This document shows positions 7,690 to 14,956 of a stretch of DNA of 19,688 bases, piece by piece. This DNA is from an uncultured Flavobacteriales bacterium. GTDB lineage: Bacteria > Bacteroidota > Bacteroidia > Flavobacteriales > Crocinitomicaceae. The notes under the pieces are model-generated. The model worked only from the letters and a program-made list of their open reading frames with translations, had not been told where the DNA came from and did no database searches. The position numbers and the translations under genes were made by a program. Every line of letters starts with the position of its first letter. Position 1 is the stretch's first letter. The stretch is from contig CAMPIU010000008.1 of assembly GCA_946886545.1 (NCBI GenBank), positions 1 through 19,688 on the forward strand. The letters run 5' to 3'.

Positions 7690-7740
7690 AAAAAAGCTCT
7701 ATCTTTCGATGAAGCTCTTATTGTTGACCCACTAGGGCTC
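7690..7740 (-). repeat. Second copy of tRNA-Gln 3' end plus terminator (copy A)
   Basis: These 51 bases repeat 7800-7850 with two mismatches (7700 and 7717). They contain, on the minus strand, the last 17 bases of tRNA-Gln (from within the T-loop to the discriminator base) and then the terminator hairpin, here weakened by the changes. The rest of a tRNA is absent: to the right the sequence switches to an unrelated hairpin-rich spacer. This can be read as an attachment-site duplication or as the stump of a second tRNA-Gln gene. Confidence 0.75.
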
Positions 7741-7799
7741 CCCGACGATCCGCTCATGCGGATGTCAGGATAAACTTCTCACCACAAGTGGGTGAAAAC
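7741..7799. repeat. Hairpin-rich spacer between the two tRNA 3'-end copies
   Basis: Two imperfect hairpins fill this 59-base spacer. The first has the core ATCCGC-TCAT-GCGGAT (about 7748-7763), extended on both sides by GAC/GTC around a bulged G. The second is TCACC/GGTGA around 7778-7795. Both look like palindromic intergenic elements rather than tRNA sequence. Confidence 0.45.
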
Positions 7800-7829
7800 A
7801 AAAAAGCTCCATCTTTCGATGAAGCTTTT
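7800..7829 (-). terminator. Terminator of tRNA-Gln
   Basis: On the minus strand AGCTTCATC-GAAA-GATGGAGCT forms a 9-bp stem (one G-U pair) closed by a GAAA tetraloop and followed by six T residues, starting 8 bases after the tRNA 3' end. Confidence 0.9.
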
Positions 7830-7850
7830 ATTGTTGACCCACTAGGGCTC
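7800..7850 (-). repeat. tRNA-Gln 3' end plus terminator (copy B, functional)
   Basis: This is the functional copy of the 51-base direct repeat, 110 bases from copy A. It covers the last 17 bases of the intact tRNA-Gln gene and its terminator. Confidence 0.75.
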
Positions 7851-7906
7851 GAACCTAGACTCTTCTGGACCAAAACCAGACGTGTTGCCAGTTACACCAT
7901 GGGTCA
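7834..7906 (-). tRNA. tRNA-Gln (anticodon TTG)
   Basis: The 73-base minus-strand sequence folds as a complete cloverleaf. The acceptor stem is TGACCCA/TGGGTCA with discriminator A, the D-stem GTGT/ACAC, and the anticodon stem TCTGG/CCAGA. The seven-base loop TTTTGGT gives anticodon TTG, which reads CAA (Gln). The variable loop is AGAGT, and the T-arm is CTAGG-TTCGAGC-CCTAG. The weak U1-A72 first pair is typical of tRNA-Gln. CCA is not encoded, so it must be added after transcription. It has its own promoter and terminator and is a single-gene unit. Confidence 0.96.
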
Positions 7907-7916
7907 ATTGCGAGGG

Positions 7917-7946
7917 CAAAGTTAATACTAAATTCTTTTCACACAA
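7917..7946 (-). promoter_or_regulatory. Promoter of tRNA-Gln
   Basis: On the minus strand TTG (7946-7944), a 19-base spacer, and TAACTTTG (7924-7917) form a textbook Bacteroidota promoter. The predicted start lies about 5 bases before the mature tRNA 5' end. Confidence 0.75.
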
Positions 7947-8089
7947 GAAAACCGACAAAAAAACTTTAGTTTTTCGAACAAAAAGAAGAAAAAACATTGA
8001 AATTCATCCATTTAGCATTTTTCGGCATTTCAATGAGGAATCGTCGCAATATATTTATAACTTCGCGAGTCAAACTTTCAAAGTAAATC

Positions 8090-11000
8090 ATGAATTACAA
8101 TAAACTGAATAACCTTACAGGCTGGTTTGTTTTTTTAATCGCAACGATTGTTTATTTCCTAACCATTGAAGATACCGTTTCACTTTGGGATTGCGGGGAG
8201 TATATCACAGCAGCAAATAAATTAGAAGTTGGTCACCCTCCGGGCGCGCCGTTATTCATGGTATTGGGACGTTTGTTCTCCTTCTTTGCCGAGCCTGACA
8301 TGGTGGCGGTATGGATCAACCGCCTTTCAGCTTTATGTAGTTCATTTACAATCTTGTTCCTATACTGGTCAATTACCATGTTCGGTAAGAAGATCATGCA
8401 ACGCAAAGAAAGAGATTGGTCGAGAGGTGATCAAATCGCAACTATCGGAGCGGGTATTGTAGGAGCTTTGGCTTATACATTCTCCGATTCATTCTGGTTC
8501 TCTGCTGTTGAAGGAGAGGTTTACGCGATGTCATCCCTTTTCACTGCTGCCATTTTCTGGATGATCCTGAAATGGGATTCTGAAATGATCGGCATTAAAC
8601 ACGGTGAAATAACAGACAAGCGATCTCCGATGCGTTGGATGATCCTGATCTGGTTCATGTTCGGATTGGCTATCGGGGTCCATTTATTGGGACTACTTGC
8701 AGTGCCTGCGATTGCTTTTGTTATGTACTTTAATATGTGGGAAAAGACCACGCTAAAAGGAATTATCCTGACTGGTTTGATCTCAATTGTCGTTCTTGCT
8801 TTTGTGCAGGAAGGAATTATCCCGGGATCCGTTGCAGTTGCATCTTCTTTTGAAGTTGCCTTTGTCAATTCATTCGGATTACCATTCTTCTCAGGTACCA
8901 TTTTCTTCTTCCTGTTACTGATCGGGGCGTTTATGTGGGCATTCAGATATGCAAAAAGAAAAGCAAAACCGATCCTGAATACTGTTTTGTGGAGTTTAGC
9001 ATTCCTATTGATCGGTTACGGATCATTTGCAGTAATCGTTATCCGTTCCAACGCAAACACGCCATTGGATGAAAACGACCCTGAAAACCTGGTAACACTT
9101 CATGCTTACCTGAAACGCGAACAATACGGATCATGGCCTATCTTAAATGGTAATTACTGGAACTCCACTTTGGCAGACCAAAGCGAATACCAGGATGGAA
9201 GTCCATTCTATCTTCGCCGTTTTGTTGTTGAGAATGATCAAACAGGAATGGATGCAAAAGCATTTATAACTGAGAAAGAAGCCAATGACTGGGCGAAATC
9301 AAAAGGCAGAAACTATTCTGTGAAGGAAAAGTATTTCTCCAGTAACGAAAGTGTGAGAAAGCAAAGCAAACAGGTGTATTCACAAACCACCTTCTTGCCG
9401 CGGATGTACTATACATCCAATAATCCAAACGACCCAAAAATTACTGCTTATAAAAACTGGTCAGGTTATGACGCCACGGATGTAAGGGATTCGGATGAAA
9501 ACGGAGCAGATGGTTTAAGACTTCCGCGTTGGGGTGAAAACATGAATTACATGTTCCGATACCAAATGAACTGGATGTACTGGCGCTATTTCATGTGGAA
9601 TTTCTCCGGACGTCAAAACGATTTCCAGGGACATGGTGATGAAATGCGCGGAAACTGGATTTCAGGCTTCTCGTTTATCGATGAAGAACGTTTAGGCAGC
9701 CAGGAACATGCTCCATACTATACTTTGGAAAATCCGGCGCACAATAATTTCTGGCTACTTCCGCTTGTTCTCGGAGTAATCGGAGTGATCTTCCATTTCT
9801 ACAGAGCACCAAAAGATGCATTCATTGTATTCTTAACGTTTTTCTTTACGGGTATTGCCATTGTCATTTACCTGAATCAAAAACCGTTTGAACCACGCGA
9901 GCGTGATTATGCTTATGCAGCCTCCTTCTATGCCTTTGCATTCTGGATCGGGTTAAGTGTTCTCGCCTTATATGATGCCTATAAGAACTTCAATAAGGTT
10001 GATTGGAAAAACATGCTGATCGGATACGGTGCACTTACCGGCTTCATTTTAATCTTTGCAATTGCGGGTGGTGGTTTTATTTTAAAAACATGGCTGGTAA
10101 TCGCCCTGATCGGAATCATTCTGCTCGGCTTAGCCTATGGACTGCGAAAAGCACTGCCAAATCAAACAATTGCTGCTTCCTTATTCACCATTCTGACATT
10201 GTTTGTTCCTTATCTGATGGGCGAACAAGGATGGGATGATCACGATCGTTCGAATAAAACATCTGCACATGACCTGGCATACAATTACCTACAGTCCTGT
10301 GCTAAAAACGGAATCATCTTCTCTGTTGGAGATAACGATACTTTCCCTCTGTGGTATTTACAGGAAGTTGAAGGAGAACGAACAGACGTACGCGTTTGTA
10401 ACACGAGTTTATTCGATACGGATTGGTACACGAACCAGATGAAAATGAAAATGTATGACTCGGAGCCGCTTCCTATAACTTTCAGAGAAGATCAAATCCT
10501 TCAATGGGCAGGTGGAACGGACCAGGCATTCTTCATGTCGACCACTCAAATGCTGAACCAAGGAATCAACCGTGAAACACTGGAGAAATTATTCAACATG
10601 AAGTTGAAGAAGAGCCCGAGAGAGTTCAAACAGTCTTTCACAAGCTTTGTGAATACTGCTTCCTCCGTTCTTTCAACCGTAAAAGCAAAAGACCCGGCTT
10701 ATGATCCCAGAATCAATGAAATTCGTCAATTATTCAGTACTGCAAGTGCAGATTCTGCAACAATTGACCTAGTAGAGAGTCTGGAAAACGGTGTTCTTGA
10801 AATTTTTGAAGGATACAGAAATCAAATGCTTGAGGCCGATGTAAAAGGATTGGAAACATTGCAGGAAGTAATGGGATCGTGGGAAGACGGATGGTCGTTC
10901 CTTCCTATCAAAGAAGTAATTTCTTTCATGCAGGATGACAATAACATGATCAAGTATGGAACCGCTTCTTTAAGAGTGATTCCAAGTACTGGTTTCATTC

Positions 11001-12256
11001 TTCCGGTTAACAAGAAAAATGCTTTGGCATCCAAAATTATTTCCCAGGAAGAACTGGCAAACTGCGAAGATGAAATCCGTTTCCGTTTTAATTCCAGATC
11101 TGTTCAGGCAATCACGAAATCCGACATCATGATTCTTGATATGCTTGCTAACAATGACTGGAAAAGACCAATGTATTTTACATCTCCGGGTAACACGGAA
11201 ATTTCTACAGCAATGTATCAAAGCGGACATTTACGCACGAATGGTATGGCTTGGGAGATTACTCCGATCCTGGCTCAGGGACGAACTCCAATCAATGAAA
11301 AATTGATGTATAAGCATCTGATGGAAACATATCATTACGGTAAAATGAATGATCCGGATGTGTTAACTGATTACTATGCAAGAAGACAAACCGTTCAATT
11401 CAGAACGATGTTTGCTCAATTGGCAGAACATTACATTACCGAAGCAGAACAAATGGAGATGAGCAAAGAGCAATACAGTCCGATGATCAAAAATCTTCGT
11501 GCTTCCGGTCAGGCAAAAGTGGCAGACTCATTGGAGAATTCATTTAAAGGATCTATGGGACTGACTCCGGCTCAATTACGCAAAAAAGCCGCTACAGTCA
11601 TTCACAAATCATTGGAAGTAATGCCAGCAGAAGTTGTTCTTGACTACGGTGAAAGACCAAATCCTTCCGGCGGTATTAAAGATGCAAACGGTGCAGAGTA
11701 TGCTCAATATCAGGATGGAGTTCTTCAGGATTATGTTGGCTTACTTTACAGAGCAAATGACAAACAAGGAGCTGAAAAACTGGGAGCTGAAGTAGCCAGA
11801 CAGTTAGAAAGCATTCTGGGTTATTTCAAAAACAGCCCGGCAGAATTTGCAGCATCCAATTATCCCGATTACATCTCAGCTGTAATCAATTATGCAACGC
11901 TTCACAAATTTGCAGGTGATCCGCGTATCGGAAATCCGAACGGAGCATTAGTGAACCGGACGACGAAAGGTTTGGAAACCCTTTATAATGTAGATCTTAC
12001 CCGTATTTACAATGAACTGGATCAACTTTCTTTAGAAAACGGGGAAAGCAGAACGGACGGAAAATTTGCTTCGGAAAAAGCACGTTTGCAAGGAACAATG
12101 AATGCCATAGACTTTACATTCGAATTGACGGGAACACAAGTTCCAAGTGCACCACAACCGGCTCCAACAGGAATGCCGGCAGGTGATCAGGCTGTTTTGA
12201 ATGAAGATGTACTGAGCAATGTTCAGCCTTCTGACAACGATTCAATGATCGAATAA
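8090..12256 (+). CDS. DUF2723 / GT117 protein O-mannosyltransferase-like membrane protein
   Basis: This 1388-residue protein has an N-terminal GT-C fold membrane part with roughly a dozen hydrophobic segments (about 11-320 and 550-710). They are interrupted by a large soluble loop (about 322-550) and followed by a long soluble C-terminal region (about 711-1388). The first outer loop carries the family motif IEDTVSLWDCGEY (Asp34, Glu37) and then HPPGAP, where GT-C enzymes keep their catalytic acidic residue. Near the end of the membrane part are GWDDHDRS and VGDNDTFPLWYLQ, typical of DUF2723 in Bacteroidota. The family includes animal TMEM260, a protein O-mannosyltransferase, so transfer of a lipid-linked sugar to exported protein or glycan is the best inference; bacterial substrates are unproven. 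It is followed after 10 bases by a polysaccharide deacetylase gene. The last 40 residues are Pro/Ala/Asp-rich and probably disordered. Confidence 0.9.
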   Translation: MNYNKLNNLTGWFVFLIATIVYFLTIEDTVSLWDCGEYITAANKLEVGHPPGAPLFMVLGRLFSFFAEPDMVAVWINRLSALCSSFTILFLYWSITMFGKKIMQRKERDWSRGDQIATIGAGIVGALAYTFSDSFWFSAVEGEVYAMSSLFTAAIFWMILKWDSEMIGIKHGEITDKRSPMRWMILIWFMFGLAIGVHLLGLLAVPAIAFVMYFNMWEKTTLKGIILTGLISIVVLAFVQEGIIPGSVAVASSFEVAFVNSFGLPFFSGTIFFFLLLIGAFMWAFRYAKRKAKPILNTVLWSLAFLLIGYGSFAVIVIRSNANTPLDENDPENLVTLHAYLKREQYGSWPILNGNYWNSTLADQSEYQDGSPFYLRRFVVENDQTGMDAKAFITEKEANDWAKSKGRNYSVKEKYFSSNESVRKQSKQVYSQTTFLPRMYYTSNNPNDPKITAYKNWSGYDATDVRDSDENGADGLRLPRWGENMNYMFRYQMNWMYWRYFMWNFSGRQNDFQGHGDEMRGNWISGFSFIDEERLGSQEHAPYYTLENPAHNNFWLLPLVLGVIGVIFHFYRAPKDAFIVFLTFFFTGIAIVIYLNQKPFEPRERDYAYAASFYAFAFWIGLSVLALYDAYKNFNKVDWKNMLIGYGALTGFILIFAIAGGGFILKTWLVIALIGIILLGLAYGLRKALPNQTIAASLFTILTLFVPYLMGEQGWDDHDRSNKTSAHDLAYNYLQSCAKNGIIFSVGDNDTFPLWYLQEVEGERTDVRVCNTSLFDTDWYTNQMKMKMYDSEPLPITFREDQILQWAGGTDQAFFMSTTQMLNQGINRETLEKLFNMKLKKSPREFKQSFTSFVNTASSVLSTVKAKDPAYDPRINEIRQLFSTASADSATIDLVESLENGVLEIFEGYRNQMLEADVKGLETLQEVMGSWEDGWSFLPIKEVISFMQDDNNMIKYGTASLRVIPSTGFILPVNKKNALASKIISQEELANCEDEIRFRFNSRSVQAITKSDIMILDMLANNDWKRPMYFTSPGNTEISTAMYQSGHLRTNGMAWEITPILAQGRTPINEKLMYKHLMETYHYGKMNDPDVLTDYYARRQTVQFRTMFAQLAEHYITEAEQMEMSKEQYSPMIKNLRASGQAKVADSLENSFKGSMGLTPAQLRKKAATVIHKSLEVMPAEVVLDYGERPNPSGGIKDANGAEYAQYQDGVLQDYVGLLYRANDKQGAEKLGAEVARQLESILGYFKNSPAEFAASNYPDYISAVINYATLHKFAGDPRIGNPNGALVNRTTKGLETLYNVDLTRIYNELDQLSLENGESRTDGKFASEKARLQGTMNAIDFTFELTGTQVPSAPQPAPTGMPAGDQAVLNEDVLSNVQPSDNDSMIE

Positions 12257-12266
12257 CCGGTCACAA

Positions 12267-12878
12267 ATGAAATTATTTAAACCTCCACGCTTGACTAATT
12301 GGGTTTTCCCAAGGTTAAGGTGGAGGTTTTCCATTTCCGAACCTACCGTTTTCATTACATTCGATGACGGCCCGAATCCCGAGATCACATCCTTTGTCCT
12401 GGATCTTTTGAAAGAATACCAGTGGAAAGCCACCTTCTTTTGCGTAGGACAAAACATCATCAAGTATCCCGAATTATTTCAGCGAATTGTAGCGGAAGGA
12501 CACGTAATCGGCAATCACACTATGAAGCACCTGAATTCGGTCAAAACAGCCAATGAACTTTACCTGGCTTCATTTCGTGAGTTTGAACATATGCATCCGA
12601 CCAAATTATTCCGACCGCCTTATGGCAGGATCAAACCAAGCATTGCTAAAGAAATAGGAAAAACCCACCGGATCATCATGTGGTCCTGGTTGTCGTATGA
12701 TTACGATTTGAGTGTCAGTAACGAACGGATCCTTTCAGAGGCAAAACGGATCAAGAAAGGAGACATTTTAGTCTTACACGACAATGCAAAGATCGCCGAA
12801 CGGCAAAAGATCTTACTTCCCGAGCTGTTTCAATTACTGAAGAAAACGGGATTTAGTTCCGAGGTTATTTCTGCTTAG
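12267..12878 (+). CDS. Polysaccharide deacetylase (NodB homology, CE4)
   Basis: This 203-residue protein is a compact CE4 deacetylase with all five signature motifs. They are TFDDGP (catalytic base Asp33, metal ligand Asp34), HTMKH (metal ligands His84 and His88), RPPYG (Arg116), the WSW..DYD segment (139-147), and LVLHD (His171). It should remove N-acetyl or O-acetyl groups from a polysaccharide using a divalent metal. There is no signal peptide or membrane anchor, odd for an envelope enzyme, so it may act on a cytoplasmic precursor or be peripheral. It begins 10 bases after the GT117 gene, so the two are likely co-transcribed and may act on the same glycan (inference). Its last 14 bases overlap the convergent DUF2480 gene. 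Confidence 0.9.
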   Translation: MKLFKPPRLTNWVFPRLRWRFSISEPTVFITFDDGPNPEITSFVLDLLKEYQWKATFFCVGQNIIKYPELFQRIVAEGHVIGNHTMKHLNSVKTANELYLASFREFEHMHPTKLFRPPYGRIKPSIAKEIGKTHRIIMWSWLSYDYDLSVSNERILSEAKRIKKGDILVLHDNAKIAERQKILLPELFQLLKKTGFSSEVISA

Positions 12879-13380
12879 GCTTTTTGTAGATCGGAACGGT
12901 AGAACAGGGTTCTCCATACATAATACTGGAGCAAACAGGCTGAACACGCACTAAAAATTGTGACATTGCTGCCTCCGGATTCGGGATATCAGAACACCCT
13001 TTTACGATCAGTTTTCCATCCGTAAATTCCCGGATATCCAATTGCTCAATACTCATTTCCAAAGCTTTCTGTTTCGCATCAGCCAAGTTACCGATAGTAA
13101 CAGACTCTGCTATTCCAACCAGTTTTGAACTCACCAGCATAAAAGCCCAGGAAGGCAAAATGGCATCCACAGAACAAAACAAATAAACGTGTTTCCCATG
13201 AAATTGATTCCAGTCAAAGCTCTTTACATAATCCCGGAAGTCCTTTTCCTTCAAGACCAATCCCTGCCACAAAGAAGGTTCAAAATCAAAGCCTGCAAAC
13301 TCAGAATTCTTCGGACAATATTCAGCCAGGTCAACTGCAATCAATCCACTTTGTGCTACCTTATTTACGATCTCAGACAT
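12865..13380 (-). CDS. DUF2480 family protein
   Basis: This 171-residue protein matches the Bacteroidota-restricted DUF2480 family end to end: start EIVNKVAQSGLIAVDL, LVLKEKDFRDYVK, CSVDAILPSWAFMLV, KGCSDIP, and the closing block SSIMYGEPCSTVPIYKK. Function is unknown. The conserved cysteines (CS, KGCS, PVCSS, GEPCS) hint at metal or redox chemistry but do not prove it. No signal peptide or membrane span is present, so it is probably cytoplasmic. It is transcribed against the deacetylase gene and overlaps its 3' end by 14 bases. An exact -7 promoter element ends only five bases before the ATG, so the mRNA may be leaderless. Confidence 0.9.
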   Translation of the reverse strand: MSEIVNKVAQSGLIAVDLAEYCPKNSEFAGFDFEPSLWQGLVLKEKDFRDYVKSFDWNQFHGKHVYLFCSVDAILPSWAFMLVSSKLVGIAESVTIGNLADAKQKALEMSIEQLDIREFTDGKLIVKGCSDIPNPEAAMSQFLVRVQPVCSSIMYGEPCSTVPIYKKPKQK

Positions 13381-13385
13381 AGGTA

Positions 13386-13393
13386 CAAATTTA
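13386..13393 (-). promoter_or_regulatory. -7 element of the DUF2480 promoter
   Basis: TAAATTTG on the minus strand is an exact TAnnTTTG. Its last base is five bases from the ATG, placing the transcription start at or next to the start codon. No good -33 TTG is seen at the expected distance. Confidence 0.5.
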
Positions 13394-13413
13394 CGGATTT
13401 CTCTTCTTCCGAT

Positions 13414-13434
13414 TTCCGGAGAAGTTCCCCGGAA
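13414..13434. promoter_or_regulatory. Inverted repeat between divergent genes
   Basis: TTCCGG (13414-13419) and CCGGAA (13429-13434) form a dyad with a 9-base centre, between the divergent DUF2480 and metal-domain lipoprotein genes. It could be an operator shared by both, or a chance dyad. Confidence 0.3.
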
Positions 13435-13505
13435 GTCATTTTAACAAAAATTGGTGAAACAGGTCTTTTGTTTGCCTTACATTTATGCCCATAAAAGTTA
13501 AAACC

Positions 13506-14018
13506 ATGAAACGCGCCATTATTTTAGGTCTTGCAACTGTATTAGTACTCGGTTCTTGTTCATCCAATGAGAAAAAGATCATTTCCGTTGAAAAGAAAGT
13601 CGTGTACAAAAAATTAGATCCGGTTCAGGCTAATCGCAAACTGGCAATCGAAGTTTCAGGCATGACTTGTGAGCATGCGTGTGGCGGATCCATTCGGATG
13701 GCATTAAAAGAAACGGGAGCTGTTGACCGGGTTTCCTATGATTTCAAAGACGGAAGAAAGACAAATACAGCCTACATCACCTTTGACAAATCAAAAATCT
13801 CTGCTGACAAAATTGTTTCCATTATCGAAACGATCAATGAAAAACAATTCACCACAGGGAAATCAAGCTCTACGGATTTGGAAAGTGAGACAAAATCCAG
13901 CAGCCCGTCGACCACGGTGGTTACCGAAACCAAAACAAGCAAGATCAATGTAGAGGTTCCTGAAACAAATTGGGAAATGCCCAATATTTTCGAGTTTTTT
14001 TCTCATTTGCTCAGCTAA
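13506..14018 (+). CDS. Lipoprotein with heavy-metal-associated (HMA) like domain
   Basis: This 170-residue protein begins with a lipoprotein signal peptide (VLVLGSC, lipidated Cys18). The mature part has a ferredoxin-like HMA domain at about 45-115, starting LAIEVSGMTCEHACGG and ending IVSIIETINEK. The metal motif is C-x3-C (CEHAC) instead of the usual C-x2-C. The remaining 55 residues are a Ser/Thr/Glu-rich, probably disordered tail with a hydrophobic end (IFEFFSHLLS). It probably binds a soft metal such as copper on the periplasmic side, as carrier or sensor; the metal is not known. I prefer the ATG at 13506 over the one at 13485: it starts the signal peptide cleanly, and a near-match -7 element (TACATTTA, 13478-13485) covers the earlier ATG. 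No metal transporter gene is adjacent. Confidence 0.82.
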   Translation: MKRAIILGLATVLVLGSCSSNEKKIISVEKKVVYKKLDPVQANRKLAIEVSGMTCEHACGGSIRMALKETGAVDRVSYDFKDGRKTNTAYITFDKSKISADKIVSIIETINEKQFTTGKSSSTDLESETKSSSPSTTVVTETKTSKINVEVPETNWEMPNIFEFFSHLLS

Positions 14019-14034
14019 AAACAATCCCTATTTG

Positions 14035-14042
14035 TAGTTTTG
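14035..14042 (+). promoter_or_regulatory. -7 element of the YbfF-like esterase promoter
   Basis: TAGTTTTG is an exact TAnnTTTG whose last base is four bases before the ATG at 14047, again predicting a leaderless or nearly leaderless mRNA. The nearest TTTG upstream (14006-14009) is 25 bases away, longer than usual. Confidence 0.45.
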
Positions 14043-14046
14043 CAGC

Positions 14047-14808
14047 ATGAAACTGCAACATCGCATTATCGGAGAAGGAAAACCCTTAGTCATTCTTCAC
14101 GGACTTTTCGGTTCTTCAGACAACTGGCAAACTCATGCCAAACGTTTCTCCGAGTATTTTCAAGTTATTTTAGTCGATCAGCGCAATCACGGTCACACCG
14201 AGTGGAGTGATGAATTTGATTACGATCTCCTCGCAGAAGATCTGCATGAATTACTTAGCGATTTAGGACTTGAAAAAGTCAATCTCCTGGGGCATTCCAT
14301 GGGTGGAAAAACAGTGATGCGCTATGCACAGCTTTATCCCAATACAATCGAAAAACTCATTGTGGTGGATATGGGAGTAAAAAGCTATCCCCCACACCAC
14401 CAGGAAATTTTAAAAGGAATTAATGCAGTGAATGCCTCTGCAATGGATTCGCGCTCAGCTGCCGAAGAAATCCTGCTTCCATTTGTACCGGAAAACGGAA
14501 CAAGACAGTTCCTTATGAAAAACCTTTACTGGATCGAAAAGGGAAAATTAGCATGGCGAATGAATGTCAGAGTCCTTCAAAAAGAAATGGAAAACATCCT
14601 GAAAGCCATTCCCGAAGAAGAAGTCCTGGTCCAAACCTTGTTTATCAAAGGATCACTTTCCAATTACATCCTGGATAAAGACATTCCGGATATTGAAAAT
14701 CAATTCCCTGATTCATCTTTTGTGACCATTGAAAATGCAGGTCATTGGGTCCATGCAGAAAAGCCAGAAGAATTCATGAATGCTGTTTTGGAGTTTTTGT
14801 TGAGATAG
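14047..14808 (+). CDS. YbfF-like alpha/beta hydrolase (esterase)
   Basis: This 253-residue protein resembles E. coli YbfF, a short-chain acyl esterase. It has HGLFGSSDNW (oxyanion hole, His18-Gly19), DQRNHGHT at strand 4, the nucleophile elbow GHSMGGK with Ser84, VVDMGV after the next strand, where YbfF-type enzymes place an acid, and the catalytic His233 in NAGHWVHAEKP. It has full family length, no signal peptide, and is probably cytoplasmic. The physiological substrate is unknown. It is a single-gene unit between the metal-domain lipoprotein and the convergent TonB_C cluster, and is not closely similar to the hydrolase at 869-1618. Confidence 0.9.
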   Translation: MKLQHRIIGEGKPLVILHGLFGSSDNWQTHAKRFSEYFQVILVDQRNHGHTEWSDEFDYDLLAEDLHELLSDLGLEKVNLLGHSMGGKTVMRYAQLYPNTIEKLIVVDMGVKSYPPHHQEILKGINAVNASAMDSRSAAEEILLPFVPENGTRQFLMKNLYWIEKGKLAWRMNVRVLQKEMENILKAIPEEEVLVQTLFIKGSLSNYILDKDIPDIENQFPDSSFVTIENAGHWVHAEKPEEFMNAVLEFLLR

Positions 14809-14826
14809 ACAGGGATAAGACAGGGA

Positions 14827-14866
14827 CGCGAAGCGTTGAAAATGAATCGCGATTGGCCTTTTTTTT
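14827..14866 (+). terminator. Possible terminator after the esterase gene
   Basis: CGCGA (14827-14831) can pair with TCGCG (14847-14851) around a 15-base loop. A run of eight T residues follows at 14859-14866. The stem is short and seven bases from the T-run, so this is a weak candidate. Confidence 0.3.
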
Positions 14867-14956
14867 ACCACAAATGCGCAGATTTTAAAGGGCGCTTACC
14901 AGTCACCCTTCCTTAGAGTATCAACCAGTTGTTCTTTGGATTTGATATTCATCCAA

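Noticed and set aside
8025..8057. Promoter for the GT117 gene (TTTC, 18 bases, TATATTTA)
   Set aside because: Both elements deviate from consensus in an AT-rich stretch, so I do not list it as a feature.
7882..8103. Plus-strand 73-codon frame before the GT117 gene
   Set aside because: It overlaps the tRNA-Gln gene and its promoter and runs into the next gene; its composition is not protein-like.
13485..13505. Earlier ATG for the HMA lipoprotein
   Set aside because: It adds seven residues in front of a clean signal peptide and overlaps a near-match -7 promoter element.
14896..14952. 18-codon minus-strand frame after TonB_C paralogue 1 (starts MNIKSKEQLVDTL)
   Set aside because: It looks protein-like but is too short to support, and has no match to TonB_C. 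It may be a stump of a lost gene, but I cannot name it.
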